Assembly: GCF_004212215.1 (NCBI RefSeq)
Contig: NZ_QVFV01000002.1
Span: forward strand, 271,794-335,793
DNA: 64,000 nt
Direction: 5' to 3'
Source of the DNA: Leptolyngbya iicbica LK
Lineage (GTDB): Bacteria > Cyanobacteriota > Cyanobacteriia > Phormidesmidales > Phormidesmidaceae
Shown here: in pieces, positions 52,210 to 62,428 of the stretch
How the letters are laid out: every line of letters starts with the position of its first letter
Position numbering within the stretch: the first letter of the stretch is position 1
Position numbers and translations under genes: made by a program
The notes under the pieces: model-generated
The model's database searches: none
Told to the model about the DNA's origin: nothing
Seen by the model: only the letters and a program-made list of their open reading frames with translations

Positions 52210-53640
52210 ATGTCTTACTCACAGACGACGACTCAGTCAAAAGCTGGTTATAGCGCCGGGGTTAAGGACTATAAGCTGACTTATTACACCCCCGATTACA
52301 CCCCCAAAGATACGGACATCTTGGCCGCGTTCCGGATGACGCCGCAGCCGGGTGTACCCCCCGAAGAATGCGCCGCAGCGGTTGCCGCAGAATCTTCCAC
52401 CGGTACCTGGACGACCGTGTGGACGGACTTGCTGACCGATATGGATCGCTACAAGGGCCGTTGCTACGACATCGAGCCCGTTCCCGGCGAAGATAATCAA
52501 TATATTTGCTACGTGGCCTATCCTCTCGATCTGTTTGAGGAAGGTTCCGTCACCAACTTGCTGACCTCCTTGGTGGGTAACGTGTTTGGTTTTAAAGCGC
52601 TGCGGGCACTGCGTCTAGAAGACTTGCGCATTCCCGTCGCTTACTTGAAGACCTTCCAGGGTCCGCCCCACGGCATTCAGGTTGAGCGCGATCGCTTGAA
52701 CAAGTATGGTCGTCCGCTGCTTGGCTGTACTATTAAGCCCAAGTTGGGTCTGTCGGCCAAGAACTATGGTCGGGCCGTTTACGAATGTCTCCGGGGTGGT
52801 CTCGACTTCACCAAAGACGACGAAAACATCAACTCTCAGCCCTTCCAGCGCTGGCGCGATCGCTTCCTGTTTGTGGCTGATGCCATCCACAAGTCCCAAG
52901 CAGAAACCGGCGAAATCAAAGGTCACTATTTGAACGTGACCGCTGGCACCTGCGAAGAAATGCTGAAGCGGGCCGAGTACGCGAAAGAACTCGAAATGCC
53001 CATCGTCATGCATGACTTCTTGACGGGTGGTTTCACCGCTAACACTACGTTGGCTCACTGGTGTCGCGACAATGGCATGTTGCTGCACATTCACCGTGCC
53101 ATGCACGCGGTCATCGACCGTCAAAAGAACCACGGTATCCACTTCCGTGTCTTGGCTAAGTGCTTGCGGATGTCTGGTGGTGACCACATCCACACTGGTA
53201 CCGTTGTGGGTAAGTTGGAAGGCGATCGCGCGGGTACTCTGGGCTTCGTTGACCTGCTCCGCGAAAACTACGTTGAGCAAGACAAGTCTCGCGGCGTTTA
53301 CTTCACCCAAGATTGGGCGTCCATGGGTGGCGTGATGGCTGTGGCCTCCGGTGGTATTCACGTTTGGCACATGCCTGCCCTGGTGGAAATCTTCGGCGAC
53401 GACTCCGTCCTTCAGTTTGGTGGGGGTACCTTGGGTCACCCCTGGGGTAACGCCCCCGGTGCAACCGCCAACCGTGTGGCACTGGAAGCTTGTGTCCAGG
53501 CTCGTAACGAAGGCCGCAACTTGGCTCGCGAAGGTGGCGACATCATCCGCGAAGCTTGTAAGTGGTCTCCCGAACTGGCTGCTGCCTGCGAACTGTGGAA
53601 GGAAATCAAGTTTGAGTTCGACACCGTTGACACTCTCTAA
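52210..53640 (+). CDS. rbcL: Rubisco large subunit, form IB
   Basis: RbcL is the catalytic subunit fixing CO2 onto ribulose-1,5-bisphosphate, in carboxysomes in this group. The start is M-S-Y-S-Q-T-T at 52210, with AAGGGAG two bases upstream; an in-frame extension to 52159 is not conserved. The active-site lysine segment [10 protein letters not shown] (carbamylated Lys), [18 protein letters not shown], and loop 6 T-V-V-G-K-L-E-G are present. It has 476 residues. It is first in the operon rbcL-rbcX-rbcS, the beta-cyanobacterial order. Codon use is as for a highly expressed gene. Confidence 0.99.
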   Translation: MSYSQTTTQSKAGYSAGVKDYKLTYYTPDYTPKDTDILAAFRMTPQPGVPPEECAAAVAAESSTGTWTTVWTDLLTDMDRYKGRCYDIEPVPGEDNQYICYVAYPLDLFEEGSVTNLLTSLVGNVFGFKALRALRLEDLRIPVAYLKTFQGPPHGIQVERDRLNKYGRPLLGCTIKPKLGLSAKNYGRAVYECLRGGLDFTKDDENINSQPFQRWRDRFLFVADAIHKSQAETGEIKGHYLNVTAGTCEEMLKRAEYAKELEMPIVMHDFLTGGFTANTTLAHWCRDNGMLLHIHRAMHAVIDRQKNHGIHFRVLAKCLRMSGGDHIHTGTVVGKLEGDRAGTLGFVDLLRENYVEQDKSRGVYFTQDWASMGGVMAVASGGIHVWHMPALVEIFGDDSVLQFGGGTLGHPWGNAPGATANRVALEACVQARNEGRNLAREGGDIIREACKWSPELAAACELWKEIKFEFDTVDTL

Positions 53641-53832
53641 ACTCGCTGAGCGGTACTTCGGTGCCGTGGCGACAGGTAAGGGCGCGTTAGTCACCTGAAT
53701 CGAGGGCAGCAAATTCGCAGAAAACTGTGAGATTGCTGCATCAGCTACCGAAACGAAAGAAGTTTCGAGCTTAGATTCAGGGCTACTAACCGCCCAGTGG
53801 TGGGGTTGATGTCAACCGTTCGGAAACCTCTG

Positions 53833-54249
53833 ATGGACCTCAAGAAGTCAGCTAAAGACGCCGCCCAGGTGCTCACTAGCTATCTGACGTTTCAAGCTGT
53901 GAAAACAGTACTGAATCAGCTGAGGGAAACCAACCCAGCCCACGCCTATTGGCTCAACTCGTTTTCCACCAAAGAGGCATTGCAAGATGGGGAAGCTTAT
54001 CTGCGTGACCTCTTGCAGGAAAGGCCGGAATTTGCCATCCGAATCATGACCGTGCGGCAAGCAATTGCCGAAGAGATCTGCGAGTTCTTGCCGGAAATGG
54101 TTTTGACTGGCATTCAGCAAGCCAATATGGAATACCGTCGTCAGCATTTAGAGCGCATTACTCAGCTTGGTTCGGTGCAGCACGCAGCCGATGAGGAAGT
54201 TGATCTGCCTCAAGAATCGGCAGCTGACCCTGAAACGACTTCTGAATAG
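53833..54249 (+). CDS. rbcX: Rubisco assembly chaperone RbcX
   Basis: RbcX helps fold and assemble RbcL into its eight-subunit core by gripping its C-terminal tail. I start at ATG 53833 (M-D-L-K-K-S-A-K-D-A), the usual RbcX start; an upstream ATG at 53797 adds 12 residues. The core T-S-Y-L-T-F-Q-A-V-K-T-V-L-N-Q-L-R-E-T-N-P, then F-L-P-E-M-V, is conserved, with residues for the peptide groove. The acidic tail (last 25 residues) is variable. It lies between rbcL (192-base gap) and rbcS (99-base gap). Confidence 0.95.
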   Translation: MDLKKSAKDAAQVLTSYLTFQAVKTVLNQLRETNPAHAYWLNSFSTKEALQDGEAYLRDLLQERPEFAIRIMTVRQAIAEEICEFLPEMVLTGIQQANMEYRRQHLERITQLGSVQHAADEEVDLPQESAADPETTSE

Positions 54250-54348
54250 TGCGCCGTCATCCAAATCAGACTTGTGCATGGTCACTAATCAAGTGCACAT
54301 GCTTCCGGCGCTAAGCCGATTGTTAATTAGTTAACCCAACGGAAAATC

Positions 54349-54690
54349 ATGAAAACTCTGCCTAAAGAGCGTCGTTACGAAACCCTTTCTTACTTGCCAC
54401 CTTTGACTGATGCTCAGATCGAGCGTCAGATTGCCTACATCCTCAAGATGGGCTATTTCCCTGCGGTTGAGTTCAACGAGACCTCTGATCCTGAGGTTTA
54501 TTACTGGACCATGTGGAAGCTGCCGATGTTCAACGCTTCCAGCACTCAAGAGGTCTTGAGCGAAGTGCAAGCTTGCCGCTCTGAGTACCCCGACTGCTAC
54601 ATTCGCGTCGTCGGCTTCGACAACGTGAAGCAGTGTCAAATCACCAGCTTTATCGTGCATAAGCCCGGTGCGAGCAGCTATCGCTACTAA
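54349..54690 (+). CDS. rbcS: Rubisco small subunit
   Basis: RbcS caps the RbcL octamer to complete the L8S8 enzyme. The 113 residues contain [23 protein letters not shown] and [12 protein letters not shown], all family hallmarks. The length fits cyanobacterial RbcS without the insertion loop of plants. It closes the operon, with a strong terminator behind. Confidence 0.98.
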   Translation: MKTLPKERRYETLSYLPPLTDAQIERQIAYILKMGYFPAVEFNETSDPEVYYWTMWKLPMFNASSTQEVLSEVQACRSEYPDCYIRVVGFDNVKQCQITSFIVHKPGASSYRY

Positions 54691-54724
54691 CGTGATCTGG
54701 GTCAAGTAGTTCTGATGAGTGAAA

Positions 54725-54746
54725 GGGGCAGCAATGCCCCTTTTTT
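54725..54746 (+). terminator. Rho-independent terminator of the rbc operon
   Basis: Arms GGGGCA (54725-54730) and TGCCCC (54735-54740), a GCAA tetraloop and TTTTTT. Flanking AAA/TTT lengthens the stem. Confidence 0.92.
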
Positions 54747-54853
54747 ATGTTTAGCCTATGCTTGGCAGGTGTCTCAGCGTTGACTCAATCACACCTCAAG
54801 CTGATCTGCTCTGGATTGGGAAGTCTAGGTTTTCCTGGTGAGGTATTTGCTGG

Positions 54854-55231
54854 ATGACGAATCTGGAAGATCCGAATGCCGTGGCAAGGCAGGTGATGGC
54901 GCAAGATGACCAGCATAGTCACGCTGAAATCGGTGCGATTCAACACTTGATGATGTGTGCCAGGCTGACCGAAGCGGGGGTGCGAAAATTTCAGCAGCAG
55001 ATCCAGCTTTATCAAAGTCGGCATACCTTAAATCGAATGTTGCTGGAGGCTGGCGATCTGAATCTGATTCGTATCAATGCCATCAATATTGCGTTCAGGG
55101 TTTTGAACGAGGCAGAAAATCCACCCGTTGATCAGCCAGCTGACAGCCAGCGAGACCATCAACAGAGGGTGAGAGATTATCGCCGATATCTCAAGGTCTT
55201 GCTGTCAGATTTCAGTTTGAGCAGTCTTTGA
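54854..55231 (+). CDS. Hypothetical protein, helical
   Basis: I do not recognise a family. The 125-residue protein is helical and polar: L-E-D-P-N-A-V-A-R-Q-V-M-A-Q-D-D-Q-H-S-H-A-E-I-G-A, then M-L-L-E-A-G-D-L-N-L-I-R-I-N-A-I-N-I and a charged linker with D-S-Q-R-D-H-Q-Q-R-V. The start is ATG 54854. It follows the rbc operon on the same strand but beyond the terminator, so it is probably separately transcribed. Bestrophin starts 113 bases downstream. Confidence 0.6.
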   Translation: MTNLEDPNAVARQVMAQDDQHSHAEIGAIQHLMMCARLTEAGVRKFQQQIQLYQSRHTLNRMLLEAGDLNLIRINAINIAFRVLNEAENPPVDQPADSQRDHQQRVRDYRRYLKVLLSDFSLSSL

Positions 55232-55344
55232 ACCCAGCCGCATATTGTAAGGCTGTGAAGTGAGACGAATTTGAGTTAACTGTTAGTCTGACTCTTGACT
55301 GTGCTCTAACGATAATGGTGTTAGAAATATTGAGGAGATGACGG

Positions 55345-56310
55345 TTGCGATCGCCCTTGCCTACCCCTAGCTTGAGCTTGTTCAAACATCGCCCCTGGTT
55401 TCGGGTGTTGTTTCGTTGGCGGGGGTCGGTGGTGCCCGCAGTGCTGCCGCGATCGCTGATCTGTGCAGGCTTTGGGCTATTCATCACCTACCTCTATCAA
55501 GCCGGTTTCTCGGTTTCGTTTAGCAGTTTGGGCAACATTGTGCCCAGCATTGTGTTGGGTTTGCTCTTGGTGTTTCGCACCAATACGGCCTATGAGCGCT
55601 TTTGGGAAGGGCGCAAACTGTGGGGCCAACTCGTCAATACCAATCGCAATTTGGCCCGGCAGATTTGGGTGGCAGTGCAAGAAAATACGGCCAGTGACTG
55701 TGATGCTAAGGTCCATCATTTACATCTGCTGGTAGCATTTGCGAGAGCTATGAAGCATCATCTCCGCTGTGAGCCGTTGGATGAGAAATTTGCCGCAGTG
55801 GTCAGTACAGAGGAATTTGCCAAGTTGCAAACCATGCAGCACCCGCCCTTGGAGATTGCCTTCTGGATTGCGGACTATTTGCAAGCATCGTTTAATCAGG
55901 GGCGGCTGAATGCCTACCAATTAACGACTTTGCATCATCAAGTCGATACCTTAGTGGATGTGTTGGGGGGATGCGAACGGATTTTGAAGACGCCGATTCC
56001 GCTGGCCTATGTCATTCACCTGAAGCAGTTATTGCTGCTGTATTGTTTGGCCTTGCCCTTTCAAATGGTGAGTGTGCTGGAATGGTGGACCGCGATCGCG
56101 GTTGGCATCATTAGCTTTGCCGTCTTTGGCATTGAACAAATCGGCATTGAAATCGAAAATCCCTTCGGACACGATCCTAATGACCTGCCCCTCGATAGCA
56201 TTTGCGACACGATGCAGCGCAATATTGAAGATCTGATCACGCTAAAGCCCGACAACTGCCGTTGGCACGAGCCCGACGCAGCCACAACGACCTCTTCTGC
56301 TCCGGTTTAG
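55345..56310 (+). CDS. Bestrophin-family anion channel
   Basis: Cyanobacterial bestrophins are pentameric anion channels in the membrane; plant relatives at thylakoids carry chloride or bicarbonate. It has F-R-T-N-T-A-Y-E-R-F-W-E-G-R-K-L-W-G (the family hallmark), N-R-N-L-A-R-Q-I, P-I-P-L-A-Y-V-I-H and G-I-E-Q-I-G-I-E-I-E-N-P-F-G, with about four membrane helices. The only good start is TTG at 55345, with GAGGAG eight bases upstream; ATG 55338 is out of frame. Being next to the Rubisco genes makes a bicarbonate role attractive, but that is inference. Confidence 0.9.
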   Translation: MRSPLPTPSLSLFKHRPWFRVLFRWRGSVVPAVLPRSLICAGFGLFITYLYQAGFSVSFSSLGNIVPSIVLGLLLVFRTNTAYERFWEGRKLWGQLVNTNRNLARQIWVAVQENTASDCDAKVHHLHLLVAFARAMKHHLRCEPLDEKFAAVVSTEEFAKLQTMQHPPLEIAFWIADYLQASFNQGRLNAYQLTTLHHQVDTLVDVLGGCERILKTPIPLAYVIHLKQLLLLYCLALPFQMVSVLEWWTAIAVGIISFAVFGIEQIGIEIENPFGHDPNDLPLDSICDTMQRNIEDLITLKPDNCRWHEPDAATTTSSAPV

Positions 56311-56363
56311 GCTAAAACCGCGACGATTCCTCTCTTCATTGGGGTGTCATTTTAGAGGGAGGA

Positions 56364-57755
<1,392 letters not shown>

Positions 57756-57815
57756 GGTGGGCAGCGGCGCACGGCCGTGCGCCCGTACAGGATGGTTGGG
57801 GGATGGGGTCGGTAG

Positions 57816-57881
57816 GGGCGAGGCATTTTGTGAATCACATGGTTGGCCAATCCAAGACATGACAACCAAAATGCCTCGCCC
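57816..57881. repeat. 15-bp inverted repeat, GGGCGAGGCAT family
   Basis: Arms GGGCGAGGCATTTTG (57816-57830) and its complement (57867-57881) frame 36 bases. The sequence GGTAGGGGCGAGGCAT plus the right-hand ACAGGATGTT is shared with the element at 62321-62392, so this is one repeat family. A 15-base direct repeat CGCCCGTACAGGATG occurs at 57780-57794 and 57877-57891. Confidence 0.8.
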
Positions 57882-57910
57882 GTACAGGATGTTACGGAAC
57901 ATTCGACAGA

Positions 57911-58693
57911 TCACGCGGGAATGGCGATGTCGGATGGGCGGGCGGTGAGCCAATCGCGAGTGCGTTTCACCCCGCCAAACGTATAAATGTGGAAATGGTC
58001 GATGCGTCCCGCCAGGCCGTCTACTAGATAATCCGGCGGTTGCACGGTGAGCAGTTTGCCGAGGCGACCCGACTGATTTCGTAACCCTAGCAAACTGGTT
58101 TTGACGCCGCAGAGTTGTGCAAACTTCAGTAACGTCGCGGGGGTGGTGGGGCCAGGAATACCGAGGTAAATCGGTAGGGTGTTGAAGGCTTCAATGCGAT
58201 CGAGCCAGCGATGAATGGTTGGCATATCCAAAGACCATTGGGTCATGACAAACATCTCGGTGCCGGTATCGCGGGCGTACTGATTTTTTAGAGCGAGCAG
58301 GCGATCGCACTCCCGTTCATTCAGCACGGGCATTCCCTCCGGGTGTCCGGCCACACCGACCCGCAGACCCCCAAACAGTCCGGTTTCCAGCAGATCCAAC
58401 GTTGAGGTGAAGGGACCGAGGGGGCGATCGGGACTACCGCCGATCAGCAGCACTTGACGAATATCCGCTTCGGTTTTGAGAGCCGTTAGATAGTGGGTGA
58501 GGTGGGGGCGATCGCGCATACTGCGAGCCGGAACGTGAGCGATCGGCTCATATCCCAACTGTCTCAACCGCACCGCCTGCGCCACCACTTCCCGACAGTC
58601 CACTCCTGGTAGATAGGTGATCGAGACCTCCCGTACCTGCTGCGGCAAGGCCGAGACATCGACTTTCGGCGTCACTTCCATCGAAAACTGCAT
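57911..58693 (-). CDS. Methylenetetrahydrofolate reductase-like protein
   Basis: The 260-residue protein resembles the flavoprotein MetF barrel: M-E-V-T-P-K-V-D at the start, [31 protein letters not shown] and Y-L-G-I-P-G-P. MetF reduces methylene-THF to methyl-THF. It is a little short and lacks the usual N-terminal catalytic Glu context, so it may be a divergent relative. In this cluster, methylene-THF would come from the DMGDH-type reaction. It is followed by sdaA 155 bases downstream on the same strand. Confidence 0.82.
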   Translation of the reverse strand: MQFSMEVTPKVDVSALPQQVREVSITYLPGVDCREVVAQAVRLRQLGYEPIAHVPARSMRDRPHLTHYLTALKTEADIRQVLLIGGSPDRPLGPFTSTLDLLETGLFGGLRVGVAGHPEGMPVLNERECDRLLALKNQYARDTGTEMFVMTQWSLDMPTIHRWLDRIEAFNTLPIYLGIPGPTTPATLLKFAQLCGVKTSLLGLRNQSGRLGKLLTVQPPDYLVDGLAGRIDHFHIYTFGGVKRTRDWLTARPSDIAIPA

Positions 58694-58798
58694 AGCGATT
58701 GCTCACATCTGGGACTGCAATACATCCAAGTCATAAATTCTGAGCTTTGAGTTGAGCAGCCATTCAAAAGTCAAAACTATGAACTCAAAACTTCCTGC

Positions 58799-59731
58799 CT
58801 ACGGCTTCATGCTGAGATAACGTTTGGGGTCAGCCCTGGGATTCCGCCGCTTAAGATTGATCGTGCTTTGATACACCAGCGACACCCCGATCGCGGCAAT
58901 GACCAAACCCAACCCGTCAATCCACGTAATGCTGTCGCCAAAGAGTAGTGAGCCGAGTACCAGTGTGGTCGGCGGAGTCAGATACATCAGGCTCGCGACA
59001 CGGGCAGCGGTGCGATGCTCCAGCAGTTTTAGCAGCAGCCCATAGGAGCCAATCGACAACATGATGACCAGCCACGCTAACGCAAACATGAACTGCCCCG
59101 TCCACTGCACCTGCACGTCTTCAATCAGCACGGCCAGGGGCAAGAGGAAGATCACACTGGTCGTCGCTTGCACAAATAAACTATTGACAATCCGTAACCG
59201 CACGGCTTGGTTACCGTTGAGATGGCGTTGATACAGCGTCGATACGGTCATACTGGCCGCCGCTACAAAGGGCAATACATACCCCCAGGGCGATACGCCA
59301 GCACTACCCTCTAGTTTGGTAATCACGACCATTACCACGCCAACAAGTCCAATACAGGTACCCCACCACTGCACGGGCAAAATCTTTTCTCCCAACACTG
59401 GGCCGGATAATACGCTGGTCAACATCGGCTGTAGCGCCGTAATCAGCGCCACAATCCACGGAGAAACACCCAATGCAATGCCCCCTAGCGCAGCACTCAG
59501 CCACACAGCATGGGCGAGGACGCCAATCAGGGCGGCGCGAGCGATCGCCGCCCGACTAGCAAATTGAAAATCGCCGCGTATACACAACCAGCAGCCCAAC
59601 AATCCCGCCACAATGGCATATCGAATCAATAACAGCGTGAATGGCCCCGCATAGGGCAACCCATACTTGGCGCCAATGAAGCCAGAACTCCATAGCAGCA
59701 CAAACAGTAGCTCAAGTCCGATCACCGGCAT
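58799..59731 (-). CDS. EamA/DMT-family membrane transporter
   Basis: Ten membrane helices in two EamA repeats fit the drug/metabolite transporter superfamily; the start is ATG 59731 (M-P-V-I-G-L-E-L-L-F-V-L-L-W-S-S). Repeat 1 has G-F-I-G-A-K-Y-G-L and repeat 2 L-G-S-L-L-F-G-D-S-I-T-W-I. DMT proteins mostly export metabolites or amino acids, though some import. Here, between the dehydrogenase and MTHFR-like genes, it might handle a methylated amine or product; the direction cannot be told. Confidence 0.87.
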   Translation of the reverse strand: MPVIGLELLFVLLWSSGFIGAKYGLPYAGPFTLLLIRYAIVAGLLGCWLCIRGDFQFASRAAIARAALIGVLAHAVWLSAALGGIALGVSPWIVALITALQPMLTSVLSGPVLGEKILPVQWWGTCIGLVGVVMVVITKLEGSAGVSPWGYVLPFVAAASMTVSTLYQRHLNGNQAVRLRIVNSLFVQATTSVIFLLPLAVLIEDVQVQWTGQFMFALAWLVIMLSIGSYGLLLKLLEHRTAARVASLMYLTPPTTLVLGSLLFGDSITWIDGLGLVIAAIGVSLVYQSTINLKRRNPRADPKRYLSMKP

Positions 59732-59774
59732 CTGCAATACCCCACAAAATCGAGTGCAGCACAATCCAGCCCAG

Positions 59775-59805
59775 GGGGACGCACCCTTCAAAAGGGTGCG
59801 TCCCC
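59775..59805. repeat. 14-bp tight hairpin downstream of the DMGDH-type gene
   Basis: Arms GGGGACGCACCCTT (59775-59788) and AAGGGTGCGTCCCC (59792-59805) are exact complements around a three-base loop. It lies nine bases past the stop of the minus-strand gene, but no T-run follows, so it may stabilise the 3' end of the message or be a REP element. Confidence 0.75.
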
Positions 59806-59814
59806 TCTCGGTGC

Positions 59815-62238
59815 TTACAACAGCTTGTCCACCACCGTGGCGGCGAAAGATTGACCGAAATACTCCACCGAAACCTTTGTGCCGGGTTGGGCATATCCCA
59901 ACGGCAAATAGGCGTACACCACACAGCGCCCCAAACTGTAGCCGTAGCCCGCGCTGTTGGCATAGCCCAGCACCTTGCCATCGGCGATCGCGGGCTCCTT
60001 GCCCATCACCACCGCTGTCGGATCATCTAGCGTCAGGAAGCACAGCTTGCGGCTGGCGTATTCCTTCCGTTGCAGCAAGGCTTCTTTCCCGATGAAATCC
60101 CCCTTGTTCGGTTTCACCGCAAAACCCAATCCCGCTTCGTAAGGGTCGTACTCGGTGTGGATGTCGGTGCCCCACAACAGGAACCCCTTCTCCAATCGCA
60201 GCGTTTCGAAGGCGGCCAGCCCCGCCGCAATGATGCCGTGCTCCTGCCCGGCGGCCCAGAGGGTATCCCACAGCTTCAGCCCACACTCCGTTGGCGCATA
60301 AATTTCCCAGCCTTCTTCACCAACGTAGGACACCCGCGAGGCCAGCACCGGAATGTTGCCGATGCGGAGCTGCTGGTTGGTGAAGAACTTGAACTGCGGC
60401 TTCGACACGTCCGTTTGCGTCACCGCTTGCAACACTGCTGGCGCTTTTGGCCCCCAAAGGCCCACACAGCAGTAGCTCGACGACACATCGATGATGCGCA
60501 CTGAACCGTCGGTAGGCAAATGCGCCTGCATCCACGCCAGGTCATGCCCGTGAACGGAACCGCCCGTGACGACCCAGTATTTCTCCTCGCCCAGACGGCT
60601 CACCGTCAGGTCACACATGATGCCGCCGTTCTCGTCCAGCATGGCGGTGTAGATGACTTTGCCGATGGGCTTATCGACATCGTTGGCGCAGAGGGATTGC
60701 AGATAAGCTACGACCCCCGGCCCCGTCACTTCAAATTTGGCGAAGGGCGTGAGGTCGTACATTGCCACCTTTTCCCGCGTTGCTAAATGCTCAGCGCCTT
60801 GAATGGGCGACCAGTGCTTCGCTTCCCAGCCATGGCGCGGCGGCACGTCGTACGCTTCCAGCAAGGCAATGTTGGACTTGAACCACTGAGGTCGCTCCCA
60901 CCCGGCACTAAAGATGAACTGGGCACCGAGTTCCTGCAAACGGGGGTGAAACGGGCTGACCCGTAATTCCCGCGAGTGGAGTTGCTGATCCAGCGGGTGA
61001 ATGATGTCGTAGACCTCGTCGTACTGCTGGGCTCCGGCGCGGGTGATGAAGTCGCTACTCTTGCATACTTCGGGGAAGCGGTGAATATCCATCTCGTGAA
61101 TGTCGAGGCTGGGCACGCCCGTGGTCATGAGTTCCGCGACGATTTTGCCCACGCCGCCCCCGTGGGTGACCCACACCGCCTCCGCGACCCAAAAGCCTTT
61201 CGCTTGGGTAGATTCCCCAATGACGGAACCGCTGTCCGGCGTGAAGGAGAACATACCGTTGATTTTGTAGGTCAGTTCAGCCCCCTTAAGGGCGGGGAAG
61301 AGTTCGGTGGTGGACTCCCAAGCCGGGCCGAAGTGCTCTTCAGTAAAGGGGTTGACTGAGGGCATGACAGGCGCTTCGGCGTAGGGCAGAATGTTGTCTG
61401 GATCGACCAACAGCGGTTCGTGTTGGTAGGAGCCGATGCCCCAGCAATCACCATGCTGGCGGAAGTAAATGGCGTGATCCTGATGACGCACCATGGGGAA
61501 GTTGACTTCCTCGGTTTCCCCCGCCAGTTCAGGAATCGGCGCGGTTTTGACATACTGGTGCTGCACCGGAGTGAGGGGGATGACTTCACCCACCATGCGG
61601 CCAATGCGTGGTCCCCAAATGCCCGCACAGACCAGCACTTTGTCGGTTTCGATGCGGCCTTGGTCGGTGACGACAGCCTTGACCTGTCCATTAACCACCT
61701 CAATATCTATCACCGTGGTGTTGCCGTAAAAGTCCGCTGCGCCTGCTGCGATCGCATCATTGGCTAGGGCTTCAGAGGCGCGCAGGGCTTTGGCAATGCC
61801 GTCAGAGGGCACGTAGTAGGCCCCGAGGATTTTGGTGGCGTCGATCAGGGGAACCTTGGCTTTGACTTCCTCCGGCGTGAGCAGCATCGCGTCGTCAACG
61901 CCCCAGGCTTTGGCCCAGCCTAGCTTCCGCTTGAGTTCTGCCATGCGCTCTTCGGTGTAGGCGACTTCGATGCCACCGACGGGATAAAAGGCAGGGCCTT
62001 CATCGGTGCTGAGTTGGCTGTACAGTTCGACGGTGTACTGGGCCAGCTTGGTCATGGTCTTGGAGGCGTTGGTTTGGAAGACCAGACCAGGGGCGTGGGA
62101 GGTAGAGCCGCCCGTGGCAAAGAGAGGGCCTTGTTCGACGACGACGATATTTTTCCAGCCTTGTTTGGCGAGGTGGTAGGTGGTGCTACAGCCAACGATG
62201 CCAGCACCGATAACGACGAGGGTGGCGTGGGATTTCAT
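59815..62238 (-). CDS. FAD-dependent dimethylglycine/sarcosine dehydrogenase-type protein
   Basis: It oxidatively removes a methyl from an N-methylated glycine, passing the one-carbon unit to tetrahydrofolate. The N-terminal FAD domain has V-I-G-A-G-I-V-G (about 9-16) and the S-T-S-H-A-P-G-L element, where the homologous His in DMGDH links FAD. The C-terminal half is a GcvT-like THF-binding domain (from about 430: V-A-M-Y-D-L-T-P-F-A-K-F, then G-E-E-G-W-E-I-Y, R-L-E-K-G-F and G-K-E-A-L-L). The 807 residues fit the family. Dimethylglycine, sarcosine and related amines are possible substrates. The Rieske oxygenase gene lies upstream. Confidence 0.93.
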   Translation of the reverse strand: MKSHATLVVIGAGIVGCSTTYHLAKQGWKNIVVVEQGPLFATGGSTSHAPGLVFQTNASKTMTKLAQYTVELYSQLSTDEGPAFYPVGGIEVAYTEERMAELKRKLGWAKAWGVDDAMLLTPEEVKAKVPLIDATKILGAYYVPSDGIAKALRASEALANDAIAAGAADFYGNTTVIDIEVVNGQVKAVVTDQGRIETDKVLVCAGIWGPRIGRMVGEVIPLTPVQHQYVKTAPIPELAGETEEVNFPMVRHQDHAIYFRQHGDCWGIGSYQHEPLLVDPDNILPYAEAPVMPSVNPFTEEHFGPAWESTTELFPALKGAELTYKINGMFSFTPDSGSVIGESTQAKGFWVAEAVWVTHGGGVGKIVAELMTTGVPSLDIHEMDIHRFPEVCKSSDFITRAGAQQYDEVYDIIHPLDQQLHSRELRVSPFHPRLQELGAQFIFSAGWERPQWFKSNIALLEAYDVPPRHGWEAKHWSPIQGAEHLATREKVAMYDLTPFAKFEVTGPGVVAYLQSLCANDVDKPIGKVIYTAMLDENGGIMCDLTVSRLGEEKYWVVTGGSVHGHDLAWMQAHLPTDGSVRIIDVSSSYCCVGLWGPKAPAVLQAVTQTDVSKPQFKFFTNQQLRIGNIPVLASRVSYVGEEGWEIYAPTECGLKLWDTLWAAGQEHGIIAAGLAAFETLRLEKGFLLWGTDIHTEYDPYEAGLGFAVKPNKGDFIGKEALLQRKEYASRKLCFLTLDDPTAVVMGKEPAIADGKVLGYANSAGYGYSLGRCVVYAYLPLGYAQPGTKVSVEYFGQSFAATVVDKLL

Positions 62239-62320
62239 GGCAGTCTCCGGGGTATGGGTGGGTAGGAGGGAGGATGGGTGGCAGAGTGGGGGGATATCGC
62301 TTCACCCCACCCCCGATCGG

Positions 62321-62392
62321 TAGGGGCGAGGCATGGTCGGAATCGCTCATCGTACATACCCAAAACGTATTGGCGACCATGCCTCGCCCCTA
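62321..62392. repeat. 19-bp perfect inverted repeat, GGGCGAGGCAT family
   Basis: Arms TAGGGGCGAGGCATGGTCG (62321-62339) and CGACCATGCCTCGCCCCTA (62374-62392), exact complements. It shares GGTAGGGGCGAGGCAT and ACAGGATGTT with the copy at 57816-57881. It lies between the Rieske and DMGDH genes. Confidence 0.85.
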
Positions 62393-62428
62393 CAGGATGT
62401 TTCGGATGGGTGCGATCAATGCTGGCGA

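Noticed and set aside
57756-57953. N-terminal extension of the serine dehydratase frame
   Set aside because: It covers an inverted-repeat element and overlaps the MTHFR-like gene; the family start M-S-T-S-V-F-D-I-F is at 57755.
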